Shown in pieces: positions 41,071 to 52,350 of a stretch of 64,000 nt of DNA. The notes beneath the pieces were generated by a model. The model made no database searches, was not told the DNA's origin, and saw only the letters and a program-made list of their open reading frames with translations. The stretch is from Onchocerca volvulus (Eukaryota > Nematoda > Chromadorea > Rhabditida > Onchocercidae). Numbering within the stretch: the first letter of the stretch is position 1; each line of letters starts with the position of its first letter. Position numbers and translations under genes: made by a program. The stretch lies in NCBI GenBank assembly GCA_000499405.2, contig HG738137.1:27525756-27589755 (forward strand). Reading direction: 5' to 3'.

Positions 41071-41750
41071 GTATTTCGAACATATAACATATAAATTAGT
41101 CTTGTTTGCATTGGTCATAGTGTTATTTGTTTGCCTTTGGTTTTCATGATAATTTTTTTTGGTTTTTTTCTTTTTTTTTAGTTTGAATATTTTCTGTGGA
41201 ATGACTCTTGGTAATGGTATGAAGCAGAGTATTATTAATATTATTAGTCATAAGACTATTGATACTTATTATATTATTTTGGGTTATTGAGCTGGTTTAG
41301 GTGCTTTTGTTTTGTCTATATTAATTCGTTTTCAATAATGCTGTCATTGACCAAAAAACTGCTTATGATTATGTTCATAGTCTAGTCAGTTGGACATTAT
41401 TTGACTAGGCCGTTTCCTTCCAGGTGAAGTTACCATCTTCTTTTAGAAAATTAAAAAAGAGAGAAGTTATATATATTTTTAGATTGAAGTTATATATATA
41501 TTTGAATGGCAATAATTTGTTGGTCATGGAAATTATCCATTAATTCTTATCAATTAAATCATCTTATTCTCACTACAGATTACCTGTACCTGATAGTTAT
41601 GAATTGCCTGAATTATTCTTGTTAATAATTTTAGACTACTGTTATCGTGTTTGCAATAGTTATGAATTATGAATTACTTTATTAATAATTTCGGATCACT
41701 ATTATTATACTTTGCATATTGAATGCATTAGTCGTAAGCATTTTTGAATT
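41071..41750 (+). pseudogene. Decayed copy of two exons of the multi-pass membrane gene at 54.8-55.2 kb
   Basis: The acceptor and exon at 54770-54876 have a counterpart starting near 41071 (TTTCTGTGTCAG then TATTTCGAACATAT). It is cut by the mitochondrial insert at about 41086-41331 and resumes at CAATAATGCTGTCATTG. Where the intact copy reads TTTGACTGGGCC, this one has TTTGACTAGGCC, changing Trp to a stop. The counterpart of exon 55085-55223 near 41624-41750 has rearranged, partly duplicated sequence and stops. So this copy cannot encode the protein. Confidence 0.75.
41086..41331 (+). other. Nuclear insertion of mitochondrial DNA (NUMT) carrying the 5' part of cox1
   Basis: From about 41183 the sequence reads with the invertebrate mitochondrial code (TGA as Trp) as W-I/M-F-S-V-E-W-L-L. 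After a one-base shift it continues G-N-G-M-K-Q-S-I-I-N-I-I-S-H-K-T, then YYIILGYWAGLGAFVLSILIRF, ending at about 41330. This is the start of nematode, specifically filarial-like, cytochrome oxidase subunit 1. Comparison with copy B puts the insert limits at about 41086 and 41331, so the T-rich 95 bp before cox1 is probably mitochondrial too. The fragment is frameshifted and nonfunctional in the nucleus. Confidence 0.88.
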
Positions 41751-41780
41751 ATTAAGTCCATTTTCTTTTTTTTTTTTTTT

Positions 41781-43163
41781 TCGCTGATATTATAAGATAC
41801 TATTTCCTTGTTTTCATGAATTAGCATCTGAATATGGATGAAATGATACAATGAAAATTATAGCTTAATATCCGGAAAAATGACATGTCGAATACCATTG
41901 AAAATTAGCAAATTACAAGATAGAATAGATTTTTGAGCAAATAAGATAAATAAGTTGTATTGGCTGTGAAAAAATGAAAAAAAAAAAGGATAGAAACATA
42001 TAATAGACGGAATAAATGTAAGAATTATATATCAATGTTTATTGTCATCTATGCAAACTTTTTACGAGAAATATATGTCAGGGAAAAAATCTTTTTTATT
42101 GCGATCTCAACTTGAGTAATTAACCAAAGAATGTAGAAAAGTCGATCGTGAAGAATTTATTCGGTAATAATTACGTTGAACAGAATTAGTCGAAGAAAAC
42201 AGCGTGGGAAATCACTAAAATGTTTGAAAAAAAGAAAAAAAAAAGATTAAATCAAAAGGAAGAATGACCTTTCTTACATATTAAAATCTTTTTTTGGTGC
42301 AGACATAGAGATAGATGTGATTATAAAACCAGAACACTCACCTAAGAATGAGTCTACAATATCTCACTGTTGAAACTGAAACTGGAGAATCGGAGACAAA
42401 GATGAGAATTACATATATCGTACCTTCATTCATATTCACGGGAAAATCTTAGATATAAACTTATTGACAAGATCAGAAAATGAAAATTAGGTAAATGATT
42501 CATTAAATTGGTATTATAACATTAATTCATTACATCCTATCGTGTAATGTTCATTTAATTTTATAATAGATTATTAGTCATGATGAATATAATAATTTGA
42601 TTACTTGGATGTATTTATATTATTATCTATGAGGAAGATGTCAGCAAAATGGCGCAAAATTGTACTCACTGAATAGTTAGATTTATTATTAGAGTTAACT
42701 AAATTAAAACTTTGTCACCAGTCACCGATGACATAATTAAATGCAATGCACCATCAGAATCCCGTCGCATCCGCACTTTCATCAAAAAAAGATCGGACGA
42801 ATGCTTTGAAATATCTTCATCGAAGAACATTTTGATATAACTTCTTAATTCAATGTTTTATTTACGATATTATTGATGAAAAAATGCCTCAGATTGTAAA
42901 TTAGAAGTACGAAATAAAATATACAAAAAAATTTGCATACAATTGGAAACGCTGAGATTGACAAGAATAACAAATGAATTAATAATTATTTATGCTAATT
43001 TGACGAATTCACGAATGCCTCTTTCGTACAGCAATATCCATGCGCATTTGCATTAGTTTTTCGAGAATGGATAATAATTAATGAATGATTTAATTAATAA
43101 TGTGATTAATTGAATAAGTTGCAAAAGTAAGAATAATTAAGCAACTTACTGCTTCCCAGATAC
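41781..43163. other. Intergenic AT-rich region with no supported gene
   Basis: No ORF with splice support or recognisable protein. It contains T- and A-runs and an ATTTGCAT octamer-like match near 43044, which is probably chance. Confidence 0.5.
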
Positions 43164-43363
43164 TTATTGCTTTGTTGTAAATAGTACATTCCGGTAATTC
43201 TCGGTCATCGTTGAAAATAGAATATTCTCGGAATCATTCCTGCTCAGGAACACTGGTCGACTAATAGTGAATTGTGGAGAATCATGATTGTTGAAAACAT
43301 CGGATGAAGAGATGTTATAATAGGCCAGATCTGGATTTTGGATAGGGAAGGGTCTTCCAGCAC
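43164..43363 (-). CDS. Candidate terminal exon (about 66 codons) of an unidentified minus-strand gene
   Basis: A minus-strand segment after a good acceptor (TTTTTCAATAG at 43364) stays open in one frame to TAA at 43164-43166. It reads GAGRPFPIQNPDLAYYNISS and on to ENYRNVLFTTKQ, with ordinary amino-acid composition unlike chance AT-rich ORFs. I could not find a matching upstream exon between here and the F-box gene. It may be a real last exon, a relic, or an exon of a gene whose 5' part was lost. Confidence 0.4.
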
Positions 43364-43939
43364 CTATTGAAAAAGTTGAATTTGAATTGGTGTGACAGAA
43401 ACGAATCCTTTAGCAACAAAGTTTTATTGATACATGGAAAAGTGTTTCTTCTGTATAATCAAAACAACTGTTGAAGGATATCAATTGATTACAAGATTAT
43501 TCTTCTCTTGCTGATTGAGAGAATGTTGTAGAAACCGTCGCTATATCATTCTCAGTCGCTTTAGAAACTCATATTCTACAGAACTTGTAGCCAACCGTCA
43601 TTCTTCTTAATCCGATCCTTATATGTCCCTTCGGGCCTCCTCTTTTTCTCATGATCCATGATTCATTGCCTCATGACTGGTCGACCTCGCTTTGTTTACC
43701 TGTTAATCGGAACATTTTAACAGTAAACATGTTTGTCGTCTCGGTGGGAAACATGTTTATCCATTATTAATAAACATCATCTACTTTTGGTGGTGAACAT
43801 GTTTATCATTTTGGCGGTTCATTTGAAACTATCGTGGCGCTTTTTGACTTTGAACCTGGGAAATTAAACCATCTTTCAGAATTTCCCGACAGCATCGCAG
43901 AACAAGGATGTGCTGAATTCATAAACTCAACCAACTAAA

Positions 43940-44084
43940 GATTGAGGAGTTCGGTCTTCTTTAATCAGCTTCTAACGACGGCCCGTCAAAGTGAGGACAA
44001 TTTTAGGACATTATTAGCACATGTTGTGCCAAAATTTGGCTCACTCAGACTACCAAAGCCGTTTATTTCGCCATTCTTCCAGTA
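43940..44084 (+). mobile_element. Possible BEL/Pao-type retrotransposon gag relic
   Basis: A plus-strand frame from about 43975 reads TTARQSEDNFRTLLAHVVPK then FGSLRLPKPFISPFFQ and stops near 44082. LPKPxIxxF resembles the motif at the start of BEL/Pao gag regions. The surrounding 43.6-44.2 kb is less AT-rich than its neighbours, as expected for a decayed element, but no LTR, protease or RT is visible. Confidence 0.3.
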
Positions 44085-44733
44085 AACTTCATTTATGAAT
44101 ATGGGCAAGTGACAGTGCGGGAAGATAATAAATGTGCCCAGCTTGGGTTAAATAAGAAATTGGATGAGCTTGACCTTTAACTTTTGGTGCTACAAGATGG
44201 TGATAGAAGTGATAGAGTGATGCTTGTGAAAGAGGGGATGTTAAGAATAGTGATTTATTGCGTGTTTTCGGATAGCATCTTTCGATGCATGAACTTTGAC
44301 CTCTGTTTTAGCCATCTCAATCATCAAAAACCATGTTCCTAATATAAGTTTTTTAATATTATCACCAACTCTTTGACTTCCCTCATCTCTATTTGCTTTG
44401 CAACAATCTAACTTTTAGTCGTGTTTCCTCACGGAGGAATTAGTGCTGCAAATGTACGAATCACCTTGTATGAATCAACACGGTGACGTGTTTTTATCAA
44501 AGTTTTATTTCCTGTTGATTTATTCGCTAAAGGTTTGTTCTGTTTTTCCATTCTGAGCCTGTGAAAGCTTATCATTCGTTTGCTTATATTTATTGATTTT
44601 TTCAAATTGAATATAATTACTCAATTTAATACCCGAAATGTCTATCTTTTGCTTCTAACATGTGGAATTTCGATGAAAACCCTCTTAAAAAATCACTTTT
44701 TGCGCGCATTACATATAAAATTGATTTTTTAGA

Positions 44734-47700
44734 ATGGATGCAATAACAGAATCGCCCGGACTGTATTGGCCTGTGTCGAGCAAATATGACTTGGTGGATA
44801 GGAAATATAAGTTTTTTAAGGCGTGAGTTTTTTTTTTGTTTGCTGAAAATATTGGACAAAGTTCAAAAAGTAGACGATTTCTATTGGAGGTATTCGTTAA
44901 ACTTGGAGATAATATTCTATTAGTTGCTCAGATTGCATCTGATTAATAGAATATGCGAAATACTTTTCATCTGATTTTTATGCGAAATATCTTTTATCTG
45001 ATTCTTAATCAATTTTAGCCCTCATGCTGGTCGGATGCAAAATTATTATCCATTAATACAATTTCATCATACTGCTTATTCATCTCGACGCAATGCTACA
45101 ACTGTGAAATCCCAGGTAATTCAGTTTTCATGTCAGCTCGCAAATCACTCTTGCTTTCTGTTATATTTTCTTCTGTTTCATTCCTCAACAAAAAAATGTA
45201 GAAAAAAATTTCAGGTTTTAATCGGAGGTAAAATGGACGAATTTACTATCGATCCAAATGTCAAAAAGGTATTTTTTACCATACAGTATTAGGAAATATA
45301 ATTCAGTACTACGGGTTATTGAAAATGAATCCAATGGAAATCTTTCCAATCATAATTCATTAAGAAAACACTCACTACGATAAACGATTTGTCGAACGAT
45401 ATATTGTTGATAGTATTTGGTTATTGTCATCCGATTGATCTGATCCATCGTTTCTCCCTGGTTTCTCGCCGTTGGAATTATTTAGCGAATCACCCTACTT
45501 TCTTCACTGAAGTTCGAGTATTAGTTAACGATCTCTCATTGAAGTATGGCAGTGTAAAATTATTCTTCCAGAGAGTAAGTTTTATGCAACGATTTCTTGC
45601 TTAGTAATATCTGATAATCAGTAAAGAAAGTTTTTATAATTTATGGGTTATAATTAATCGAAGTCATGAGGACAGATTTGTTGTTTTACCTTGAAATTAC
45701 TTTCCTTTCGTTTGTCTGCTTTTTGCTGAGCAGTAAGTTGAAATGTAAATATTAGTCCATTCATTTCGTATATTTTCAGACTTCTCACTATCTACGGAAA
45801 TTATGTATTGATTGTTCGGTGCCTTTACCATCTGTCAAAGTTAATGCATTATTCGACATTTGTTTTCTTAACGTCATCCATCTCGATCTTGGTTATTTTA
45901 AGGGTGCATATTAAGATTATCTTAATAGCAGAGTTATTGCAAACAGAGGAAATGATAAAAATGAGAAATCTTTATAAATGTTGATTTTCTTAAAATTCAA
46001 ATAATTTTTCCATCTAAACGATTTTTCAGAAATGAATACTATATTGCTGAAAAAATTATCAGATTGCTTCCCCAATGTTGAAACATTACATATGGAGGAA
46101 TTTTATCGAGTATGTTAAAACTCCATAAAAATTGCTCTGATTATTTTTTAGGAGTGCTGTGATTGTAACTATCACTGCTATGATTATTCTTGAGAATTAA
46201 CAATTAAGGCTGCTAATTCTTCCCAAAATTTTTAGTTTGATTTAATAATGTATCTTTTTTTTTTTTTCTTGGATAATTTTGGATAATATTTATTGAGTCT
46301 GTTTCAGTTAGTATAATGTTTTGAATATTATTCTCTTGTAGGGTTCTACTGATCAAAATGGAGAGGAATGGAATAAAGTGACGGAAATGTTATTTGGAGA
46401 TGAGAGCATATTCCCGAAAATGCAAAATTTTTTCATGGGCACTATAGATATATACCGTACAAAATTGTCGGCTTGTAAACGCCCATTAAATTTATTATAT
46501 ATTGATATAGGAGTAGACAGAATGAAGTAAGCTTTTTTTCTTTTGCCGTTAACATTTAAAAGTTGTTTTATGACTTTGTGTTTTGGAATCTTATTATTTG
46601 AAAGTAGCTGATTACTTAGCTTTATCTTAAAATATTTGATCAAAATTGCAGAAACTGATATGATTACTTAGCTTTATCTAAAAATATTTGATCAAAATTG
46701 CAGAAACTGATGCATATTTTTTTATTAATCATTATCATATTCATAAACAGTACTAATATGTTCAGTTATATTGCTGTTTTTCAGTTTTAGCGAAATCAGA
46801 ACTTCTTCATGGAGATCAACGCTTACCGAACTTTATCTTTTAAGTTTTATTGATAACAATGATTTGCAGTATATTGTTGACTTGCATAATTTGAAAGTAT
46901 TCTCATTGGTTCTCATGTATACCTCGGATGAACATATTGCTCCTTTAAAGGTAAGCAAAAAAGTTCAGAATATGGTTTAACACCTCCTCACAATCTTTAG
47001 TTTTGAAAATAACTGTTGTATTTTTTGTACTTTAGTGATTTTTTCCTTATATTTTTTGTTTCTGAAGACCACTGCGAATCTCAAGAGTGTATCCACTTAA
47101 CTTTTCTATAATGGAGTTCTTCTGTTCTAAGAATTTGTACATTCTTAATTTGATTTCAATCTTTGATATTCTGATCATCATTTTGCAGCAAACATGAAGC
47201 GATTGATATTATTTTGGTTCACTTTTTTATTTATTAATCTTTTGATGTTACAGAATTTGTATAATTTGGAAGAGCTACACATGAATTGTGGTGGCAGTGA
47301 TTGTTATCTTTCCACTGAAGGAACGATTAATTTATTTACTTTACCAGTCAAAAAAGCTGAAAAATCATTTCCGTACAAGCTCAAGCATTTAGAATTTATA
47401 GATTTCCGTGCATGCAAAATCGATCTTTTAAAAGCTATTGATCAAAAGTATGTTGATTTACCCTGTTATTCAAGTTATACTACGCATAAATTTTGCTTAC
47501 AGTAAAAGTGAGTCGCAAAAAACTATAAGTTGAGATTGATGGAAAATACTTTTGGACTAATGTAGTTGTTGGAAATAGAATATATTGTTGAGAAATTAAA
47601 TATTAGTCATTATAGTTGTCCAGAGTTGAAAACACTTGGTCTGTCGTTCAATGAACATATGGGCGATGAAGCTGTGCCATTTATTATTAGTAATTTCAAG

Positions 47701-48885
47701 TGAATAAATTTTGCCTTTTAATTGCATTTTAATCGTTAATTTTCTTTTTAAAATGTTCATTTTTATTAAATAAATTGGATTTTCACTTTCCCATGAGAAC
47801 CAATTTAGTATTAAGAAATAAACATTAGTTCATATATATATCGATTACAGAGTGTTGTAATTTTGCAATCTGATTCACTAAAATGTTTTTTTTTTTTTTT
47901 TTTTTTTTTTTTAACTTATAGCTACGGTAAGATATTCCTCAAGGTCACTCCAAATGGAGCCAGCGAACAAGTCCATATTTAAAATCATTACATTGGTATT
48001 CTTAATGTGTCAATTATTTGGAAACAGTTCTGAATAAAATATTTATCTGGTTATTTACATTGTAAGAAAAACAAGTATTTGGTTTTTTTTTTTTCAGACA
48101 CTTAGTTTTTTTGGATCTAAGTGATCTTGGAGATTGCTATAAAGATGAAGTTTGGAATAATCTAAACAGTGACAATTTGCCTGATTTACATCTCCTCAAA
48201 CTTCATGGAAATAAGGTAATCGTTTATCAGGAAATGGAAAATGGATAATGAGTAGCATTTGGTTCTAATTTTGAAGGAAAGAATTTGCAGATTGCAAAAT
48301 TAATGATTTTCTAATACTTTTGCCTAGATTTTTATGCATAATCGAGGATAATGTAGTCGATTGTGTGAGACAAAAAAATTCATGCTGAAAATGGAGCAGT
48401 TTTTTTAAGGTTAATGTTGAAAATTTACAACGCCTAAATTTGGAACGACCTAAACTGTTGATTTCAACCAAATGGAATTATTTTATTAACTGGACTAAAA
48501 CTGAGAATGGTTGCATTTTTCACGATACTTTTGATGGTGATATCAGAGCTGTGGAAAATGATTTGCTCCAGATCGATGGATTTCGTAATTTTTCAATTAC
48601 TGTACCATTATTCATGTTAGTTTGAAAAACTTTTGCTGCCTCTGAAACGATATATTTGTAGAAAAGATCGTTTTCAACAATTATAGTTCTCTATATTAAT
48701 AATTCTTTTATCTTATTCGCATTTTCCCAACATTTTGTTAGCACCACTTTATTTTTTTTTTTATCAATTTATGTTTTAGGTATGATACGGAATATGAAGT
48801 TATGTCTCGCACATTATCGCTTGATATTTCTGCATCCGAAGAAAAGCGACCATATGAAATTTCCTTTGACACTCATTCTGTGTAA
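44734..48885 (+). CDS. F-box / leucine-rich-repeat protein, 570 aa, 13 exons
   Basis: Exons: 44734-44822, 45019-45115, 45215-45268, 45365-45574, 45780-45903, 46030-46109, 46342-46526, 46785-46950, 47254-47447, 47616-47699, 48098-48215, 48410-48615, 48780-48885. All junctions are in phase, and a SL-type acceptor sits directly before the ATG. An F-box lies at about residues 86-130 (LSNDILLIVFGYC..LIHRFSLVSRRWNYLANHP), the surface that binds Skp1 in SCF ubiquitin ligases. After it come diverged leucine-rich repeats (LRKLCIDC, LTELYLLSF, LKHLEFIDFRACKID, LKTLGLSFNEH, LVFLDLSDLGD, LHLLKLHGNK), the likely substrate-recruiting part. The target is not evident. Architecture is clear; no orthologue is named. 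Upstream of the F-box about 85 residues have no recognisable domain. Confidence 0.88.
46609..46712. repeat. 51-bp tandem duplication in F-box gene intron 7
   Basis: Two nearly identical adjacent copies of a unit with GATTACTTAGCTTTATCT and TTTGATCAAAATTGCAGAAA. Each copy carries a TTGCAG acceptor-like site inside the intron before exon 8, yet the true acceptor in phase lies further down at 46783-46784. Confidence 0.85.
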
Positions 48886-49166
48886 TTACAATCTGTTCTT
48901 TAAATTATAAGCGGTTGGCTTGCATTACGACAATTTACAGTCTATATCATCTGCAAATAAACAACCATTCATTTTCATTTTTTGATATACTAATTTGCAT
49001 ATTTTTCTAGTAGTTTGGACTGCAATTAACACTGCGCTTTTGTAATATGCGATGGTTGAAGTTTTATATATATATTTATGTAAATTTTCTTTTTAAATGT
49101 GATTTGTAAAGTTTTCAGGATCAATAAACTACGGCATAATAATGCTGCAAAATAATTTGTATATTA

Positions 49167-49734
49167 TCTATATAAATAAAAATGTAAATGCTGTCTATTA
49201 CTTCTCAATGATCTCCGCAAGTTTTTCATCGATCCTTTTCAAATTTTGACACAATCTTGGATTCAAACAGGCGCGTACTTTTATATAAACATACTTTTTT
49301 TCACGCGTCACGTCCGTGACAATTGAAAGTAAGTGAGGAATGGAGTTTATTGATTCCGCCTTCCTTTTTTTTCTCACATTCTTCCACACATCTCTCTAAT
49401 AATCATAATAATAGTAATACGCTTTCCTTTTTTTCTCTCGTTCTCCTTCTTCCATTTCTGTAATAATAATGATAATAATCCTCCTTCGTTTTTCTCTCAT
49501 CCTTTTTCCTCCCATTTCTCTAATAATAATTAGTCATTAATAAATTAAGTAATAATAAGTGATAATAAATAATGATAAATGATAGTAAATAATAAATAAT
49601 AATAATGACAATAATAATATTAATAATTAATAATTAACAATTAATTGTTAGTAATTAGTGATTAATTAATAATTAGTAATTAATGATAATAATAACTAGC
49701 TAGCCCGGCCATGCTCCGCATGGTCGATCCAGCT
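49167..49734 (+). mobile_element. Short non-autonomous Helitron (568 bp) at the left of the locus
   Basis: Has its own full set of ends: A|TCTATATAAATAAAAATG at the 5' side and, at the 3' side, hairpin CGGCCATGC-TCC-GCATGGTCG followed by ATCCAGCTAG|T. It contains no ORF of note, but has TAATAATAA-type low-complexity DNA at 49540-49690. It could be a separate copy that landed next to, or was captured by, the larger element. Confidence 0.6.
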
Positions 49735-50017
49735 AGTCTGTGGGGGCCAGCCACGCTTCGCGTGTCCGGCTTCGGCTAATCTGTATTAATAGAAATGTCA
49801 ATGTTTATTTGTTCAAAATCTTCAACCTCAGTGAGTTCCTAAACACGCACATTATCTATATTCAAAATCTTAAATACCGGAAAGTTCGTAACCTACTGCT
49901 TTGAAATTTTGACACAAAGTTGCAGTCGAATACGCGCATGTTTTTAAATATTCATCGATTGATTTCAAATTCTGATACGCGTTGCTTTCCAATGGGTAAA
50001 TGTTTCTAAAAATATTT

Positions 50018-52050
50018 TCATTTCCTCAATTTCAATACTTGTAGGTATACAATATTTTTTGTTGTTCTATTTTCTGTGTAGATATAGAGACTGTCTGGTT
50101 TGCCGACTCTAGAACACGCAACATATAGTTGTCCATGTGAAAAGCAATCGGTCTCTAGATCTAAACCGCATAATTCGAAAGATTGACCCTGAGCTTTGTT
50201 GAAGGTGAATGCAAATGCCAATCGAACTGGGGATTGCAATCTCTTAAACTGAAATGGCATATCCGTTGGAATCATAGGAATGCGGGAATAAGGACATCAC
50301 CTTTGAAAGGTCTTGTCAAGACTGGTGCATCTATAACGTTGCTCATTAATTTTTTTACTGCAAGCCGTGTGCCGATACAAAGTTTTGGCTGGCTGATATT
50401 TCGCAACATGATAATTGGCACGCCGATTTTCAACTGCAGTACGTGCGGTAGCATCCCTGGCAGATCTAATGAATTCAAAAATTCTGTTGGATAATTAACC
50501 GCTTCATCTGCTTCCACAACAGTGTCGAAGGATCTATATGTGACCATCTCGCTTTGAATGTTATACTGTATAAAATTGTTAAGTTCGTCGACGTCTTTGT
50601 TCTTGGCCGCAAGAATAGCTCGTACACTCAGCCAATCGTGATTCTTATAAATTATTTGAATATTGGGAAATACTTTTTCAACCAACTCTTTTTTTGAGGT
50701 TACTAAATTGCAGAAGTTATGAGGCAATGAAATTCGTCCTGTGGTCAGATCAACCGGCATCTCTCCGTTTCCAATTTCCAGCAGTTGATGTGGGAATATT
50801 GTAACTGATCGATCGTTTTGCAATTGAACACGCATGTTTGTAGTTAATTTAAACGCCTTTACGTGTCTCCACAAAGTAGAGTATTTCAGGCAAGCATTTA
50901 TTTCGTCTGCTGGTGTCGATCGAGGAATTACAGGTAATGTTTGCCTGAAATCTCCTGCAAACAATATTAATGTGTTCCCAAATGATCTGATATTTCCATG
51001 CAAATCTTGCAACGATCGATCAAGAGCCTCGATCGATTTTTTGTGCGTCATTGTACATTCATCCCAAACAATAAGTTTGCATTTTTGCAATACTTTACCC
51101 ATGCTTGATGCCTTGGAAATGCTACATGTGGGAGTTTCAATCAATTGGATGTTCAATGGCAATTTCAAAGCGGAATGAGCAGTTCTTCCACCTGGTAGCA
51201 ATGTTGCAGATATTCCGGGCGATGCAAGAGCTAAGACTATGCCATTTTGGGACCGAGTTGTTGCCAGAATCAATGTAATTAGAAAAGTTTTACCAGCTCC
51301 TCCTGGAGCATCCAAAAAGAAGAGTTCTCCAACTCCTCTATTGACAGTTTGCATTATTCGATCATAAATGCTTCTCTGCTCAAATGTAAGTTTAGAAATA
51401 TTTGATTGCACATATGACGAAAGATCAACAATGTTGTAATTTTGCTCGCGATGCAATTCTACATCAAACGAAGCAGCAGCAGATCGATTCGGTGATGGCA
51501 TTCCCAATTGATTGAGAACTTTGTTCGCAATTTGTAAACACAAATCCTCAATCATTATCAACGCTTCGTTGTAAATTTCTGCTGTGAAATCCATATTCAT
51601 ATTTGAATTTTCGCTGCGTATTCGATGCAGAATATCTGCAGCCATTTTCTCCCATAACTCCGCTGGAGATGAAGGAGAGCAGGCGGTCAATATGATTGCA
51701 AACAGTGTACGAATTTGATTTGGATGTGACATGTTGCAAGTGTTATATATACATACATCCCAGTGTCGGTCGTTCTCCAATAAATTCAAAGCTTGACATG
51801 CACTGCGGAAAGTAGCATGTGTAACACCGTTGACAATTTTTAATTGCTGGAAGGAAGTTGGACCGGGCACATTCACGAACAACATATGAAGGAAGAAGTA
51901 TTCGTCCTGATTAGGATGCACGGTGTACAATCTACCTATCGTAGTTTCTTTGAATATGCCTGGTTGTCCTTCAATTGGTTCGCCTCGTTTAAGTACATTA
52001 AATTCATTACATAATATTACAGCGTAACACGTTATTAAAAGCCGTAACAC
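50018..52050 (-). pseudogene. Helitron PIF1-type helicase, Rep-less and frameshifted
   Basis: A minus-strand ORF of 592 codons (50272-52050) encodes the helicase part of a Helitron RepHel protein. It begins with the conserved RLYTVHPNQDEYFFLHMLF and VNVPGPTSFQQL block, then Walker A DAPGGAGKT, Walker B IVWDECTM, motif III FAGDFRQTLPVI. It stops at DVLIPAFL; the expected continuation, from MIPTDMPF through FAFTFNKAQGQSFE to QLYVACSR, lies in another frame at 50018-50275. A one-base loss in a run of Cs near 50277 explains this. The N-terminal Rep/HUH nuclease half is absent, replaced by repeats. No introns; base composition is far less AT-rich than host genes. It cannot drive its own transposition as it stands. 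Confidence 0.9.
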
Positions 52051-52350
52051 GTTATTAAGACGTCGTGATACTATGCTTAAGTTTTTTACATTGAATTCGT
52101 TACGTTTTTTTTATAAATCTTACGATTTCTGTTTGATGCGTGTAGGAGCTATAAAGTACATTAAATTCGTTACGTAATGTTACAGCGTAACACGTTATTA
52201 AGACGTCGTGATACTATGTTTAAGTTTGTTACATACATAGTATTACAACGTGAAATATCATTAGGACGTTATAATACTTCCTTTGAATTCGTTACGAAAA
52301 GTTACGACGTAACACGTTATTAAGATGTCGTATTGCCACGTTTAAATTCG
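51996..52350. repeat. Tandem array containing CGTAACACGTTATTAAGACG units
   Basis: Four to five copies of CGTAACACGTTATTAAGACGTCGT (partly varied), spaced by TTAAATTCGTTACGTAATGTTACAG-like segments. The units include palindromic cores (ACGT, AACACGTT). The array overlaps the first codons of the helicase ORF and occupies the place where the Rep half should be. Confidence 0.8.

Larger units (their letters stand above)
39405..41780 (+). repeat. Duplicate copy A of a segment also present at about 54000-55160
   Basis: Matches copy B in the same orientation and order: AAAGGTATAAATTAAAGTA, GGGAATTATTGATTGAAATT, TTTTAGGGCAATCAGTGTAT, TTTGAGTTAGTAAT, GTAGGCCATATAAATCAACT, TTGGACATTATTTGACT and GATTACCTGTACCT occur in both, with small differences throughout. 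Copy A carries two extra inserts (40191-41014 and about 41086-41331) that copy B lacks, plus a short internal direct repeat around 39721-39830. Confidence 0.9.

Noticed and set aside
50834..51178. Plus-strand ORF opposite the Helitron helicase
   Set aside because: Antisense of helicase codons, no independent signal.
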